From Acidobacteriota bacterium (GTDB lineage Bacteria; Acidobacteriota; Terriglobia; Acidiferrales; UBA7541): 21,713 nt of DNA. Positions within the stretch are counted from its first letter, which is position 1; each line of letters opens with the position of its first letter. The stretch spans positions 1 through 21,713 of the forward strand of contig QHYF01000058.1 of assembly GCA_003224075.1 (NCBI GenBank), read 5' to 3'. Shown here one piece after another: positions 1-8,825 of the stretch. The translations under genes were made by a program, and so were the position numbers. The notes under the pieces were generated by a model. That model saw only the letters and a program-made list of their open reading frames with translations, did not search any database and had not been told where the DNA came from.

Positions 1-896
1 CACATCGGCGACAGCCGCAATCTCCGCCCCGCCCAATAGAGCGCGAACGCGAGAGCACCCACGTGCAAACCCGCGATGACAAGCACATGGAACACACCCG
101 TCTTCTGAAAATCTACGGCCTCTGCCCGATCGACAAAACTGCGGTCGCCGAGAAGCATTGCCCGCAACACTCCCGCGGCCTGCGGAGTTCCCGCAAACAG
201 TTCATCAACCTCATCGCGCAACTGCCGTCGCGTCCGCGCCAGGCGCGTTACTGCTGTAGGGATCGGCGAGGAAAGCCGCTCGATCAATTCCGGGGCTCTC
301 AACGTGGCCACCAGATCGATGTTTTGTTGCGCCAAATACGCGCGTCTGTCGAACGCGCCCTCATCCTTGAAGACTTGCGGCAGCTTCGCTTCGGTCAAGG
401 CGGCCACTTCGTCTCCGGCGTGAAGCTCCGGCGGCGGAGCCTCCTCCGGATGCGATGTAAAGCTAAGACGCAACCCGCCTCGTGCTGACTGCAAGGCGCC
501 ATCGAACTCTACGGCCGAAAGCTCAATTTCGTATCCGTAGCCCCACGGCAGGCGCGTTGGCTCATCGCGAAGGTGGCCGTGCCATCGTAAAGGAGCTTTC
601 AAGTCGAGGCGTCCCTGCTCCACAAGCGAGATTACTTGATCCGTGGGGCGCGGCTGTTCCGCAAGACAAGCTGATACCAAGCCGAGTAAAGCCCAACTCA
701 CAAGAGAAGCGGCAGCCGCAGGGAAAAGGCGCCCAATTCTTACCAGGATGAATCCGGCCAAGACGACAAAAACAGTAACGCTGAGAGAAGGGAATAATAG
801 AGCTGGGGACGATGCATTTCGAGCAATCGCAGGATGCAGGCCGAGGCCGATACCGCTGGCAAAGGCCGCGGCGATCGCTACGGCGGGCAGCCTCAT
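1..896 (-). CDS. comEC: ComEC/Rec2-type DNA uptake channel protein, N-terminal part (runs off the left edge)
   Basis: Reading the minus strand from the ATG at 896 gives 298 uninterrupted codons to the window edge. The first 75 or so residues hold about three hydrophobic segments. Residues about 80-210 are soluble and look like the OB-like DUF4131 region that precedes the channel in ComEC. Residues 263-280 read FQKTGVFHVLVIAGLHVG, the hallmark opening of the Competence domain (family consensus is HxLxISGxH). ComEC is the inner-membrane channel that passes single-stranded DNA into the cytoplasm during natural transformation. The ATG overlaps the rlmD TGA as ATGA (893-896), so the two genes are probably translationally coupled. 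The C-terminal channel helices and any beta-lactamase-like domain lie outside the window. Identification is firm from the motif; whether the organism is transformable is not shown. Confidence 0.9.
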   Translation of the reverse strand, partial: MRLPAVAIAAAFASGIGLGLHPAIARNASSPALLFPSLSVTVFVVLAGFILVRIGRLFPAAAASLVSWALLGLVSACLAEQPRPTDQVISLVEQGRLDLKAPLRWHGHLRDEPTRLPWGYGYEIELSAVEFDGALQSARGGLRLSFTSHPEEAPPPELHAGDEVAALTEAKLPQVFKDEGAFDRRAYLAQQNIDLVATLRAPELIERLSSPIPTAVTRLARTRRQLRDEVDELFAGTPQAAGVLRAMLLGDRSFVDRAEAVDFQKTGVFHVLVIAGLHVGALAFALYWAGRRLRLSPM

Positions 897-2200
897 GGCG
901 CTCTTCGCAACCTCACGAGCGTTTCGATGTGAAAGGTTTGGGGAAACAAATCGAACAAGTGCATTTGGGCGATCTCATATCGGACGCGTGGTCCAATGAT
1001 TTCTTTCGGTTTCCGCTGCGAGCCGGTTAACACGGCCAAGTCGCGTGCCAGCGTGGACGGATCGCAAGAAAGGTAAACAATTTCCTTGGCGCCCAGCTCG
1101 GCGAGACGTCCTGCTGCTTCCACACCCAATCCTGACCGCGGCGGATCCAGGACCACGAAGTTTGGTTTTTCCTGCGTTTTTTTCAAGAATTCTTCAGCAT
1201 GTTCATTGTGCGCAGTGATCGTGACGCCCGCCAGCTCCGCATTGGCCTGCAGATCCCGCGTCGCGGCGAGATTCGCATCTACGCTCACGACTTTCTGGAA
1301 AGTTCCAGCCAGTGGTAGCGTGAAGAACCCAACTCCGGAATAGAGATCGAGCGCGAGTGCGCCACGCGCATCTGCCGTCACGGTCTTCAGCAAATCCTCA
1401 ACCAGGAAGCGGTTCACTTGAAAGAAGGAAAGATGGCTGACGCGGTATTTATGGCCGCCCGCCTCATGGAGTAAGAAACCCGGCCCTGTTAATTCAAACC
1501 GATTCTTCTTCTGATCCAGCAGAAGCAAGCTCTCAATCCGCGGCAGCGCTTCCCGAAAAATAGACGCCAGCTCCGCCGCTGGCTTCGGGAATTTCTCGAA
1601 CGCCACGTTTAGAGCAATCTTTTCGTCCGCCGAATCCGCAAAGGCTTCGATCTCCCGGATGCCCGCAGGGAGTGTGCCCGAACGCGCCATATTTTGAAGT
1701 TGTGCAAATGTCTCCGAAAGGCGTGGCGACAGCACCGGACACTCATCGATCGGTAGGATCGTCGAACTTTCAGGCAAGAAATATCCCAGCGCCCGCGGCA
1801 TTCCGCTCCGCACGGCCCACTGCGCCCGATTTCGGTAACCATACGGTTCCGCAGAGTGTTCCTCGATCCCGCCTTCCCACGAAACTCCACCGAGCCGGGC
1901 GAGCGTTTCTCGCAAAATCTCTTTCTTGAGCCTCAACTGCTCTGCTGCTGGAATATGCTGATAGTGGCATCCGCCGCATTTCTGAAAGTGAGGACACCTC
2001 GCCTTTCCGCGCTCTTTCGCCGGTGAGCTAACCTCTACAAGTTCGGCCCAGATCAATTTCTTCTTTCTCGATTTCGAGGCTGCGCGTACCTTTTCCCCCG
2101 GCAGAACATAGGGCACGAAAACGGTGTTGCCATCGGCGTGGGCCAAGCCGTCGCCGCCATAGACAAGCTTCTCGATCGATAATTTCAGCTCTTCATTCAT
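893..2200 (-). CDS. rlmD: 23S rRNA (uracil-C5)-methyltransferase, RlmD/RumA family
   Basis: This 435-residue protein should use S-adenosylmethionine to make 5-methyluridine in RNA. An N-terminal TRAM-like beta domain (about residues 1-60) is followed by the iron-sulfur cysteines C69, C75 and C78 in a CX5CGGC pattern, with a likely fourth at C154. This matches the spacing of the 4Fe-4S ligands in Escherichia coli RumA. The methyltransferase core has LDLYSGVGFF (about 284-293) for SAM binding, LDPPRSG (351-357) and the catalytic cysteine C379 in YLSCDPSTLARDL. The ATG at 2200 starts a typical TRAM sequence; I see only a weak AGGA upstream. RlmD methylates U1939 and RlmC U747; family membership is clear but the exact target cannot be read from sequence. 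The gene lies 102 nt after the hypothetical gene and overlaps comEC by 4 nt. Confidence 0.9.
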   Translation of the reverse strand: MNEELKLSIEKLVYGGDGLAHADGNTVFVPYVLPGEKVRAASKSRKKKLIWAELVEVSSPAKERGKARCPHFQKCGGCHYQHIPAAEQLRLKKEILRETLARLGGVSWEGGIEEHSAEPYGYRNRAQWAVRSGMPRALGYFLPESSTILPIDECPVLSPRLSETFAQLQNMARSGTLPAGIREIEAFADSADEKIALNVAFEKFPKPAAELASIFREALPRIESLLLLDQKKNRFELTGPGFLLHEAGGHKYRVSHLSFFQVNRFLVEDLLKTVTADARGALALDLYSGVGFFTLPLAGTFQKVVSVDANLAATRDLQANAELAGVTITAHNEHAEEFLKKTQEKPNFVVLDPPRSGLGVEAAGRLAELGAKEIVYLSCDPSTLARDLAVLTGSQRKPKEIIGPRVRYEIAQMHLFDLFPQTFHIETLVRLRRAP

Positions 2201-2302
2201 ACCAAAGAGATTTCCTATTCCAAGATAGCGCTCAAGTGTAAATGTGGGCGTCAGAAAACCTGGTCTCGCTTCAGAACGGCTGCGATTTCGCTGGCGCGCG
2301 TA

Positions 2303-3025
2303 CTACGTCAAATAGAATAGACTCAATCGCGGCAATCCAAACTCTTCCAAGAGCCTCTTCTGCACGTACTGTCTTTCGACCATTGCCAGTTGCTCCGCTT
2401 TCATCTTGCGCCTGTATCTGGCCAATTGCCCATCGACTTCGCGCTGTATCTTGAGCATCACTTCTTCGGGGGAATGGCTGGTCAGCAACGCATGTATTTT
2501 CTCATCCTGAATCGCCAGTCGGCGCTCCAAATCTTCCAGGTCCAGTGTCCCCGGCGTATCGAGGAGCGGAAGACTCGTCTCAAGCGATTCCACGATTTTC
2601 TTCAACCGGCTGGCGATTTCTGGCTGCTGCGCCAAGCTTTTTTCCGCCGCACGTCTTAGCTGCGAAATATTCTTCTCCAAATATGCCTTCAGTTCATCGC
2701 GTGAAAACGCTTCTCTGGCCGCTGGACGAGCAGTGTCCGGCGCACTCCCTGCAGCCGCTTCGAGCTGTTCTTCCGCTGCCTCCAAGACTGCGTCCGTGCA
2801 ATATGCCAAGCTCTTCAGCGGCCTGCCCGCGCCGCGTCTCGACCTCTTATAGCTCTCGAACGCCCCGTCGATCCCCTTCAGCACGGCCGCCAGCGGAACC
2901 CCCGCCTTCTGCCACGCCTCCATGATCGCCCAGTCCAGCGGTGACACCAGCAGATGAGCCCCGCGTTTCTTCCAGAAGTATTCTTCGATTTCCGTGAAGT
3001 AATTAAAGTAATTCCAGCCGTCCAT
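2303..3025 (-). CDS. hypothetical helical protein between coaX and rlmD
   Basis: I do not recognise this 240-residue protein. It starts MDGWNYFNYFTEIEEYFWKK, with an aromatic-rich N-terminus. The middle is Ala/Glu-rich and the second half (about 110-230) is strongly helical with heptad-like stretches, suggesting a coiled coil. There is no signal peptide, no membrane segment and no evident catalytic motif. It sits 72 nt after coaX and 102 nt before rlmD on the same strand, so it is probably part of the valS-to-comEC transcript. No good Shine-Dalgarno sequence precedes the ATG. The acidic-aromatic start and long helices would suit a cytosolic scaffold or nucleic-acid accessory role, but this is only a guess. 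Codon use and reading-frame integrity support a real gene. Confidence 0.75.
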   Translation of the reverse strand: MDGWNYFNYFTEIEEYFWKKRGAHLLVSPLDWAIMEAWQKAGVPLAAVLKGIDGAFESYKRSRRGAGRPLKSLAYCTDAVLEAAEEQLEAAAGSAPDTARPAAREAFSRDELKAYLEKNISQLRRAAEKSLAQQPEIASRLKKIVESLETSLPLLDTPGTLDLEDLERRLAIQDEKIHALLTSHSPEEVMLKIQREVDGQLARYRRKMKAEQLAMVERQYVQKRLLEEFGLPRLSLFYLT

Positions 3026-3097
3026 GGTGTTGGTTGGGGCGTCGCTGAATGCTCAGGCGATAGCCCCGATCTGCTTCTGACCACCGCTGCCTGGATT

Positions 3098-3940
3098 TCA
3101 CCTCTGCGCTTTCTTTGCTGTTGCCGCCGCATGCGCCCCGCGTGCGTTCGCCGCTGTACCCTTGCCATGCTCGGCCGGCTGATTTTTTTCCCAAATCAAG
3201 CGCAGACCCGTCAGCGTCAGAAATTCATCGGTATGCTGGATATGCTTCGATCCGCGAGCAACTAGCTTGGCCTGGCCGCCGGTCGCCACTACCTTCACTT
3301 CTTCGCCAAGCTCTTTTTTCATGCGTTCCAGCATCCCGTCCACCATGTCAACCGCGCCGTAATACAAACCCGCCTGCATGTGCGTTACGGTGTTCGTCCC
3401 TATCGCTTTGCCCGGGTCTTTGATCTCCACGCGCGGCAGTCGCGCCGCGCGGGCAAACAACGCTTCCGAGGAAATCCCCAGCCCTGGAGCAATCACACCC
3501 CCCAGATATTCGCCCTTCGCGGAAATCACATCGAACGTGATTGCGGTCCCAAAATCCACCACGATGCACGGCCCGCCATACTTATGAAACGCCGCCACGC
3601 CGTTCACAATCCGGTCTGCGCCTACTTCCGACGGGTTGTCCACCAGCACTGCCATCCCGGTCTTCACTCCGAGTTCCACGAACAGCGCCTTCTTGCCGAA
3701 ATACACTCGCGACATTTCCGCCAGCGTCCAATTCACCGGCGGCACCACCGAACTGATGATCACGCCGGTGATGGCGTCCCGATCCAGCCCCGTCAGCATG
3801 AACAAATTCCTCGTCAGAACGCCATATTCGTCAACGGTCTGTTCGCGCGCCGTAGTCAATCGCCAATTCGCAACGAGCTCTTCGCCACGAAAAACTCCCA
3901 GTACTGTGTTGGTGTTGCCCACATCAATGGTCAGTAGCAT
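3098..3940 (-). CDS. coaX: type III pantothenate kinase
   Basis: This 280-residue cytosolic enzyme phosphorylates pantothenate with ATP, the first step of coenzyme A synthesis. The ASKHA-fold motifs are visible: DVGNTN at residues 6-11 (phosphate loop), NPSEVGADR at 102-110 including the catalytic Asp109, and DFGTAITFD at 129-137. Later, ATGGQAKLVARGSKHI is typical of the C-terminal half. Type III enzymes are usually about 255-260 residues; here an Ala/Lys-rich tail of about 20 residues (ending ATAKKAQR) extends the protein and is probably disordered. The ATG directly abuts the birA TAA (3941-3943), giving zero spacing and implying translational coupling. Fusion or adjacency of birA and coaX is common in bacteria. 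Confidence 0.95.
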   Translation of the reverse strand: MLLTIDVGNTNTVLGVFRGEELVANWRLTTAREQTVDEYGVLTRNLFMLTGLDRDAITGVIISSVVPPVNWTLAEMSRVYFGKKALFVELGVKTGMAVLVDNPSEVGADRIVNGVAAFHKYGGPCIVVDFGTAITFDVISAKGEYLGGVIAPGLGISSEALFARAARLPRVEIKDPGKAIGTNTVTHMQAGLYYGAVDMVDGMLERMKKELGEEVKVVATGGQAKLVARGSKHIQHTDEFLTLTGLRLIWEKNQPAEHGKGTAANARGAHAAATAKKAQR

Positions 3941-4945
3941 TTATCGTGCCTCCGCCACGTCGCCCGCGATCACAGTTACTACTTTTCCGTCGTCGCGCGT
4001 TACCTGCAGCAATCCCTCCGGCGCGAGCCCGGCCGTCGTGCCTAGGTAGCTTTCCGTGCCGTTTGTCACGCGTACGCGCCTCCCTCTCGCATAACTCGAT
4101 ACCGCTTCGAAGCGCGCAACCACACCTGCCACGCCTTCTCGAACTAACCGATTGTAGTCGTTCTCGAATTCGCGCAGCAACCGCACCAGCAGTTCCATGC
4201 GCGATTGCGGTTTGCCTGTTTCCACTCGCAGCGAAGTGGCTATATCGGCGAGGTCGCCGGGAAACTTCTCCTGATTCACGTTCAGACCGATTCCCACAAT
4301 CACGAATCGAATTTGCCCTGGTTCCGCGTGCATCTCCGTCAGGATGCCGCCTGCTTTCTTCCCTCGAACGAGAAGATCATTCGGCCACTTCAGGTCTATC
4401 GTCAGTCCCGTCAAAGCCTGAACCGCCGAACGTGTGGAGAGTCCGGCCATCATTGTCAGCAGCGGAGCCTGAACCGGCGCCAGCTTTGGCCGCAACAGCA
4501 GCGTTACATAAATCCCCATCGCTCGTTCGGAGTGCCACGCGCGTCCCGCGCGTCCGCGCCCCGCGGTTTGCTCTTCCGCCAGCACGACAGCGCCTTCCGG
4601 CTCGCCGCCGTGGCCCAGTTCCAGCGCCACGCGGTTCGTCGAATCCGTTTTAAAAAAATGATAGATGTGTTTCCCGAAGAGGCTGCCCTTCAGTCGTTGC
4701 CTCAGCATGTTGGGAGTTAAAATATCGGGTACTTGTTCCAGGAAATAGCCCGTCGCTGGCCGGCCTTTCACCTTTACACCCAATTCGCGCAGCCGTTCCA
4801 CCCACCGCCATACCATCGACCGCGAGACACCAACTTCTTTCGCGATTCGTCCGCCGCTGATGACGATCGTGGCATTTTCCGCCAGCAGCGTAAGCAACCC
4901 TGCCAGCCGCCGGTCGGTTGTGCCTGGCAAGGAATCTTGAGCCAT
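3941..4945 (-). CDS. birA: bifunctional biotin-[acetyl-CoA-carboxylase] ligase / HTH repressor
   Basis: This 334-residue protein activates biotin to biotinyl-AMP and transfers it to the lysine of the biotin carboxyl carrier protein. Residues about 10-65 form a winged helix-turn-helix (GGRIAKEVGVSRSMVWRWVE), so it is the group II, DNA-binding form that can also repress biotin genes. The catalytic domain shows GRGRAGRAW (129-137), the biotinyl-AMP loop, and KWPND (186-190), which carries the usual adenylation lysine. GIGLNVN follows at 218-224. The C-terminal SH3-like domain ends the protein. It begins 35 nt after nadC and abuts coaX. No biotin operon or operator is visible here, so any regulatory target must lie elsewhere. 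Confidence 0.94.
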   Translation of the reverse strand: MAQDSLPGTTDRRLAGLLTLLAENATIVISGGRIAKEVGVSRSMVWRWVERLRELGVKVKGRPATGYFLEQVPDILTPNMLRQRLKGSLFGKHIYHFFKTDSTNRVALELGHGGEPEGAVVLAEEQTAGRGRAGRAWHSERAMGIYVTLLLRPKLAPVQAPLLTMMAGLSTRSAVQALTGLTIDLKWPNDLLVRGKKAGGILTEMHAEPGQIRFVIVGIGLNVNQEKFPGDLADIATSLRVETGKPQSRMELLVRLLREFENDYNRLVREGVAGVVARFEAVSSYARGRRVRVTNGTESYLGTTAGLAPEGLLQVTRDDGKVVTVIAGDVAEAR

Positions 4946-4980
4946 AGGGATTTCGTCGTACCTCTTCGCGCTGACTAAGC

Positions 4981-5913
4981 TTACGTTTCCTCGATGTTGT
5001 CCACAAGCAGGCTCAGGTTCGCGGCGGGCGCCGAGTGCGTGAGCATTCCGGAGGAGAGAAAGTCAGCGCCCGTCTCCGCATAAGCACGCGCATTGTCCAA
5101 GGTGATTCCTCCGGAGATTTCGATCACGCAATCCGAGCGGAATCCGCGCGCAATCTTCACGCACTCCGCTGCGCGTGCCGGCGTCATATTGTCCAGCAGT
5201 ACCGACTCCGCCCCGGCTCCGAGCGCCTCCCGAAGCTCACGTTCGTCCCGCACCTCGACCTGCACGGAGAGCGGTCCAGGTCCGGCGACCTCCGGGTCCA
5301 ACCCGGCTGCGTCGTAGGCGCTGGCCGCACGCGGTGGCGGCTCCTTGGGAGATGCATAAGTATGTGCTTTGTCCAGCGCTTCCTTGATTCCGCCCGCCAA
5401 CGCAATGTGATTTTCCTTCAAAAGGATCGCATCATAGAGTCCGAAGCGGTGATTGGCGCCTCCGCCCGTCTTCACCGCGTATTTTTCCAGCGCTCGCAAG
5501 CCGGGTGTCGTTTTTCGAGTATCACGAATACGAGTCCTTGTAGTTGCCAGTTGTTCCACGAAGCGGCGGGTCAGCGTGGCGATCCCGCAAAGATGCGCAA
5601 GAAAATTCAGAACCGTGCGCTCGCCGGTAAGAATCGCCCTTGCATTTCCCATGACCTGTACGATCTCCGCGCCGGGTTCTACAAACGACCCATCGTTGTG
5701 CGGGCAATGGACACGGATTTCCGGATCGAGTGCTCGGAAGACCTTTTCGGCAATCGGCAATCCCGCGCACACGAGGGTTTGCCTTGCGAGAATGTGAGCC
5801 CTTGCTGACGCCTGTGGAGGAACCACTGCCTCGGTCGTTGCGTCTCCCGTGCCTATATCTTCTCCTAGCGCACGTCGCACGAGATCGGCGATGTACTCTG
5901 AATTCCAGTCCAT
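4981..5913 (-). CDS. nadC: nicotinate-nucleotide pyrophosphorylase (carboxylating), quinolinate phosphoribosyltransferase
   Basis: NadC converts quinolinate and PRPP into nicotinate mononucleotide, CO2 and pyrophosphate in de novo NAD synthesis. The 310-residue protein has the family landmarks: TRKTTPGLR (132-140), GGGANHRFGLYD (150-161), KENHI (166-170), VQVEVRD (217-223) and a C-terminal EISGGI barrel strand. It is about 25-30 residues longer than usual because of a Pro/Ala-rich insertion at about 186-215, between the KENHI helix and the VEVRD strand. The insertion is in frame and the barrel motifs around it are intact, so the enzyme should be active. The ATG lies 6 nt after the valS stop, and birA starts 35 nt beyond, consistent with one operon. 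Confidence 0.94.
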   Translation of the reverse strand: MDWNSEYIADLVRRALGEDIGTGDATTEAVVPPQASARAHILARQTLVCAGLPIAEKVFRALDPEIRVHCPHNDGSFVEPGAEIVQVMGNARAILTGERTVLNFLAHLCGIATLTRRFVEQLATTRTRIRDTRKTTPGLRALEKYAVKTGGGANHRFGLYDAILLKENHIALAGGIKEALDKAHTYASPKEPPPRAASAYDAAGLDPEVAGPGPLSVQVEVRDERELREALGAGAESVLLDNMTPARAAECVKIARGFRSDCVIEISGGITLDNARAYAETGADFLSSGMLTHSAPAANLSLLVDNIEET

Positions 5914-5919
5914 AAGGCC

Positions 5920-8640
5920 CTAAAACTGCGAATCTTTTTCCAGCTGTGACAAGCGATCTTGCAATTTGTGCAGTTCGATGCGCTGCTCGGCGAGCGTAGC
6001 CTCCATCCCCCTAATGATTTTTTCCGGTGCCCGGCTCCGAAACGTCTCATCCCCAAGCTGTCGCTCTTTCGACGCGATGGCTTTCTGCAAGCCCTCGTTC
6101 TCCTTTTTCAGTCGCGCCTTCTCCGCCCGCAGATCCACCGCGTCAGAATATGCAATACGAACGTCAAAGAGCGAAGTGGATCGCACGGCTCCGCCTTCTT
6201 GCGGTAGCCGATCCGCAGAAACACTTAAGTCTGACAATATCGCCAGCCGCAAGATTCCGTCGAGATTACGCGCGAACTGCTCTCGGATGTCTTTGTAGGA
6301 GCTATACACTTCCGCGGCTACTTTCTTCCGCGGGTCGAGTTTCAACTCCGCCCGAATATTTCGCACATGCGTGATGACCTCTTGCACCCGGGTGAATTCG
6401 TTTGCACGTTCGCCTGCTATGAAATCGCCGTTATGCTTCGGCCGGTCTTGGGGGGACTCGTTCAATGCGATAGATTTGTCGCCCAGGCGCTGGGGCAACT
6501 GGTGCCACAGTTCTTCGGTCAGGAAGGGCATGAACGGATGAAGAAGCCGCAGCGCGCGATCGAACGCGGCAAACAAGTTCTTCCATGCCACCACCGCCCG
6601 CTCGCGGTCGGAGTTCTGCAATTCCGGTTTTATCCACTCGATGTACCAGTCGCAAAAATCGCCCCAGAAGAACTGGTAAATGACTTGTGCGGCCTCGTGA
6701 AACCGATAGTTCGCAAGCGCAGTGTTCATCACACTCGTTGTCGCCATGAGCCTTCCGAAGAGCCACTCATCGGCTAGCGGCAGGATGCTACGATAAGCGT
6801 ACGGCGCCTTTGCCCTCACCTCAGGCGCCGCCAACTCTTCCAGCTTCGTTCCGCCCGCTTCAAACTTGTCCAGGTTCACAAACAAAAACCGAGCCGCATT
6901 CCAAATTTTGTTCGCAAAATTCCGCGCGCTCGCCAGCTTGTCTTCAGACAGCACGATGTCTGTTCCCGGCGCGGCCATCGACGCCAGACAGAAACGCATC
7001 GCATCCGTCCCGTACTGCTGGTTCAGCGCCACCGGGTCGAGCCCCGTCCCTTTGGTTTTGGACATTTTCTCGCCGCTTCCTGTACGCACCAGCGAGTGCA
7101 GATACACGGCGTGGAACGCAATTTTCCCCGTAAAGTGAATTCCCAGCATGATCATCCGCGCCACCCAGAAAAACAGGATGTCGTATCCCGTGATCAGTAA
7201 GGTCGTCGGGTAATAGGTCTTGAAGTCCGCTGTGTTTTCCGGCCAACCCAAAGTCGAGAACGGCCAAAGCCCCGAGCTGAACCACGTATCCAAAACGTCG
7301 GGATCCTGCTCGAGATTCGCCGACCTGCAAGTCCCGCACTTCGCCGGAGTTTCCCGTGCGACTGTGATGTGCTTGTTCTCCTTGCAGTACCATGCGGGAA
7401 TGCGGTGCCCCCACCACAGTTGCCGCGAGAGCGTCCAGTCGCGGATATTGCGCATCCAGTTCAGATACTCCTGGCGTCGGTTCTCCGGAACGATCTGAAT
7501 CTCCCCACGCTCCACGACGGCAATTGCTGGTTCCGCCAGCGGTTTCATCGTGCAGAACCATTGCGTCGAAGCCCGCGGCTCGACAATGGTGTTGCTCCGT
7601 TCGCACAATCCGATCGCGTTCGTGTGCTCGGTGATCTTCTCGAGCAGTCCCAGTGCCTTCAAATCCTCCACAATCTTTTTCCGCGCCTCGAACCGGTCTA
7701 TCCCTGCATAAGCGCCCGCCGCCGCGTTCATTTTCCCGTCGTCGGTCATCACATCTATTTCTGCAAGCTTGTGGCGCCGTCCCACCTCAAAGTCATTTGG
7801 ATCGTGCGCGGGTGTGATTTTTACCGCGCCAGTTCCAAACTCGCGGTCCACCATTTCGTCCGCGATGATCGGAATCTCGCGGTTCATCAGCGGTAACAGC
7901 GCTTTTTTGCCCACGAGGTGCGCGTAACGTTCGTCTTTCGGATTCACCGCCACTGCCGTATCGCCCAGCATTGTTTCCGGACGTGTCGTTGCCACCACAA
8001 GAAACTCTTTTGTCCCCGCCACTGGGTACTTGATGTGCCACAAGTGTCCCTGCCGTTCCTCGTGCGCCACTTCCAGATCGCTGAGCACCGTCAGGCACAC
8101 CGGGCACCAGTTCACTAGTCTGTTTTCACGATAAATTAGTCCCTCTTCATATAAGCGCACGAAGACTTCGCGCACCACGCGCGACATTTCCGGCGAGAGC
8201 GTAAACTTCTCCCTTGACCAGTCGCAGCTTTCCCCAATGGCTCTCATCTGCTGTGTGATTTGGCTGCCTGCTTCTGCCTTCCACTTCCATACTTGCTTTT
8301 CAAACTCTTCTCGCCCGAGCTTGTGGTAGTCAATGCCCTGATCCATCAGGTGTTTCACAACAACGCGTTGCGTCGAGATGCCCGCGTGGTCGGTGCCCGG
8401 CAAGTACAAAGTGTTGTACCCCATCATCCGGTGCCAGCGGGTAAGAATGTCGATCTCCGTGTGCTCCAGCATGTGCCCGATGTGCAGCGAGCCCGTCACG
8501 TTTGGCGGCGGAATGACGATCGAAAACACCGGCCCCGGCGCATTTGCGTCCGCTTTGTACAATTCTTCCTTCACCCAGTACTCTGCCCAGCGCGGTTCGA
8601 TCTGTTGCGGTTCGTATGTTTTTGCGATCTCTCGAGCCAT
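5920..8640 (-). CDS. valS: valine-tRNA ligase
   Basis: This class I aminoacyl-tRNA synthetase of 906 residues charges tRNA-Val and edits mischarged threonine. PPPNVTGSLHIGH at 44-56 holds the HIGH signature and KMSKT at 525-529 the second ATP-binding motif. The editing domain lies between them (for example TTRPETMLGDTAVAVNP), and the anticodon-binding domain follows KMSKT. The last 60 or so residues form the coiled-coil arm typical of ValRS, ending in LSQLEKDSQF. I chose the ATG at 8640, which opens with MAREIAKTYEP as in other ValRS; an in-frame GTG at 8685 would add 15 residues but has no ribosome site. GGAG sits 11 nt before 8640. A strong promoter lies about 75 nt upstream, making valS the likely first gene of the left operon. 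Confidence 0.96.
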   Translation of the reverse strand: MAREIAKTYEPQQIEPRWAEYWVKEELYKADANAPGPVFSIVIPPPNVTGSLHIGHMLEHTEIDILTRWHRMMGYNTLYLPGTDHAGISTQRVVVKHLMDQGIDYHKLGREEFEKQVWKWKAEAGSQITQQMRAIGESCDWSREKFTLSPEMSRVVREVFVRLYEEGLIYRENRLVNWCPVCLTVLSDLEVAHEERQGHLWHIKYPVAGTKEFLVVATTRPETMLGDTAVAVNPKDERYAHLVGKKALLPLMNREIPIIADEMVDREFGTGAVKITPAHDPNDFEVGRRHKLAEIDVMTDDGKMNAAAGAYAGIDRFEARKKIVEDLKALGLLEKITEHTNAIGLCERSNTIVEPRASTQWFCTMKPLAEPAIAVVERGEIQIVPENRRQEYLNWMRNIRDWTLSRQLWWGHRIPAWYCKENKHITVARETPAKCGTCRSANLEQDPDVLDTWFSSGLWPFSTLGWPENTADFKTYYPTTLLITGYDILFFWVARMIMLGIHFTGKIAFHAVYLHSLVRTGSGEKMSKTKGTGLDPVALNQQYGTDAMRFCLASMAAPGTDIVLSEDKLASARNFANKIWNAARFLFVNLDKFEAGGTKLEELAAPEVRAKAPYAYRSILPLADEWLFGRLMATTSVMNTALANYRFHEAAQVIYQFFWGDFCDWYIEWIKPELQNSDRERAVVAWKNLFAAFDRALRLLHPFMPFLTEELWHQLPQRLGDKSIALNESPQDRPKHNGDFIAGERANEFTRVQEVITHVRNIRAELKLDPRKKVAAEVYSSYKDIREQFARNLDGILRLAILSDLSVSADRLPQEGGAVRSTSLFDVRIAYSDAVDLRAEKARLKKENEGLQKAIASKERQLGDETFRSRAPEKIIRGMEATLAEQRIELHKLQDRLSQLEKDSQF

Positions 8641-8714
8641 CCGGTGAGATTCTCCAGGAAAGAGTTTCGGCGCGACTCCGCCCACGCGCTATTTCTTGTT
8701 CAAGGTAATCTTCG

Positions 8715-8744
8715 ACTATACGGGGGGAAAAGCAGCTGCGTCAA
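8715..8744 (-). promoter_or_regulatory. sigma70-type promoter for the valS operon
   Basis: On the minus strand, TTGACG (8744-8739) is followed after 18 nt by TATAGT (8720-8715). Each hexamer matches the consensus at five of six positions. Predicted initiation near 8708 leaves a leader of about 68 nt before the valS ATG. I see no T-box-like structure in that short leader. Confidence 0.7.
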
Positions 8745-8825
8745 TTCGGCCCTGCACAACGCTGCGAAATAGAGTTCTATCTTTCGGGATGAAAAATGAG
8801 GATGGATCTCCGAACCAGCAGGGAA

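Noticed and set aside
63..1030. Several plus-strand open frames at the left edge
   Set aside because: They are antisense to comEC and rlmD, whose family motifs are clear; their composition is that of shadow frames.
8640..8715. T-box riboswitch ahead of valS
   Set aside because: The leader between promoter and start is only about 68-75 nt and shows no T-box sequence or terminator pair.
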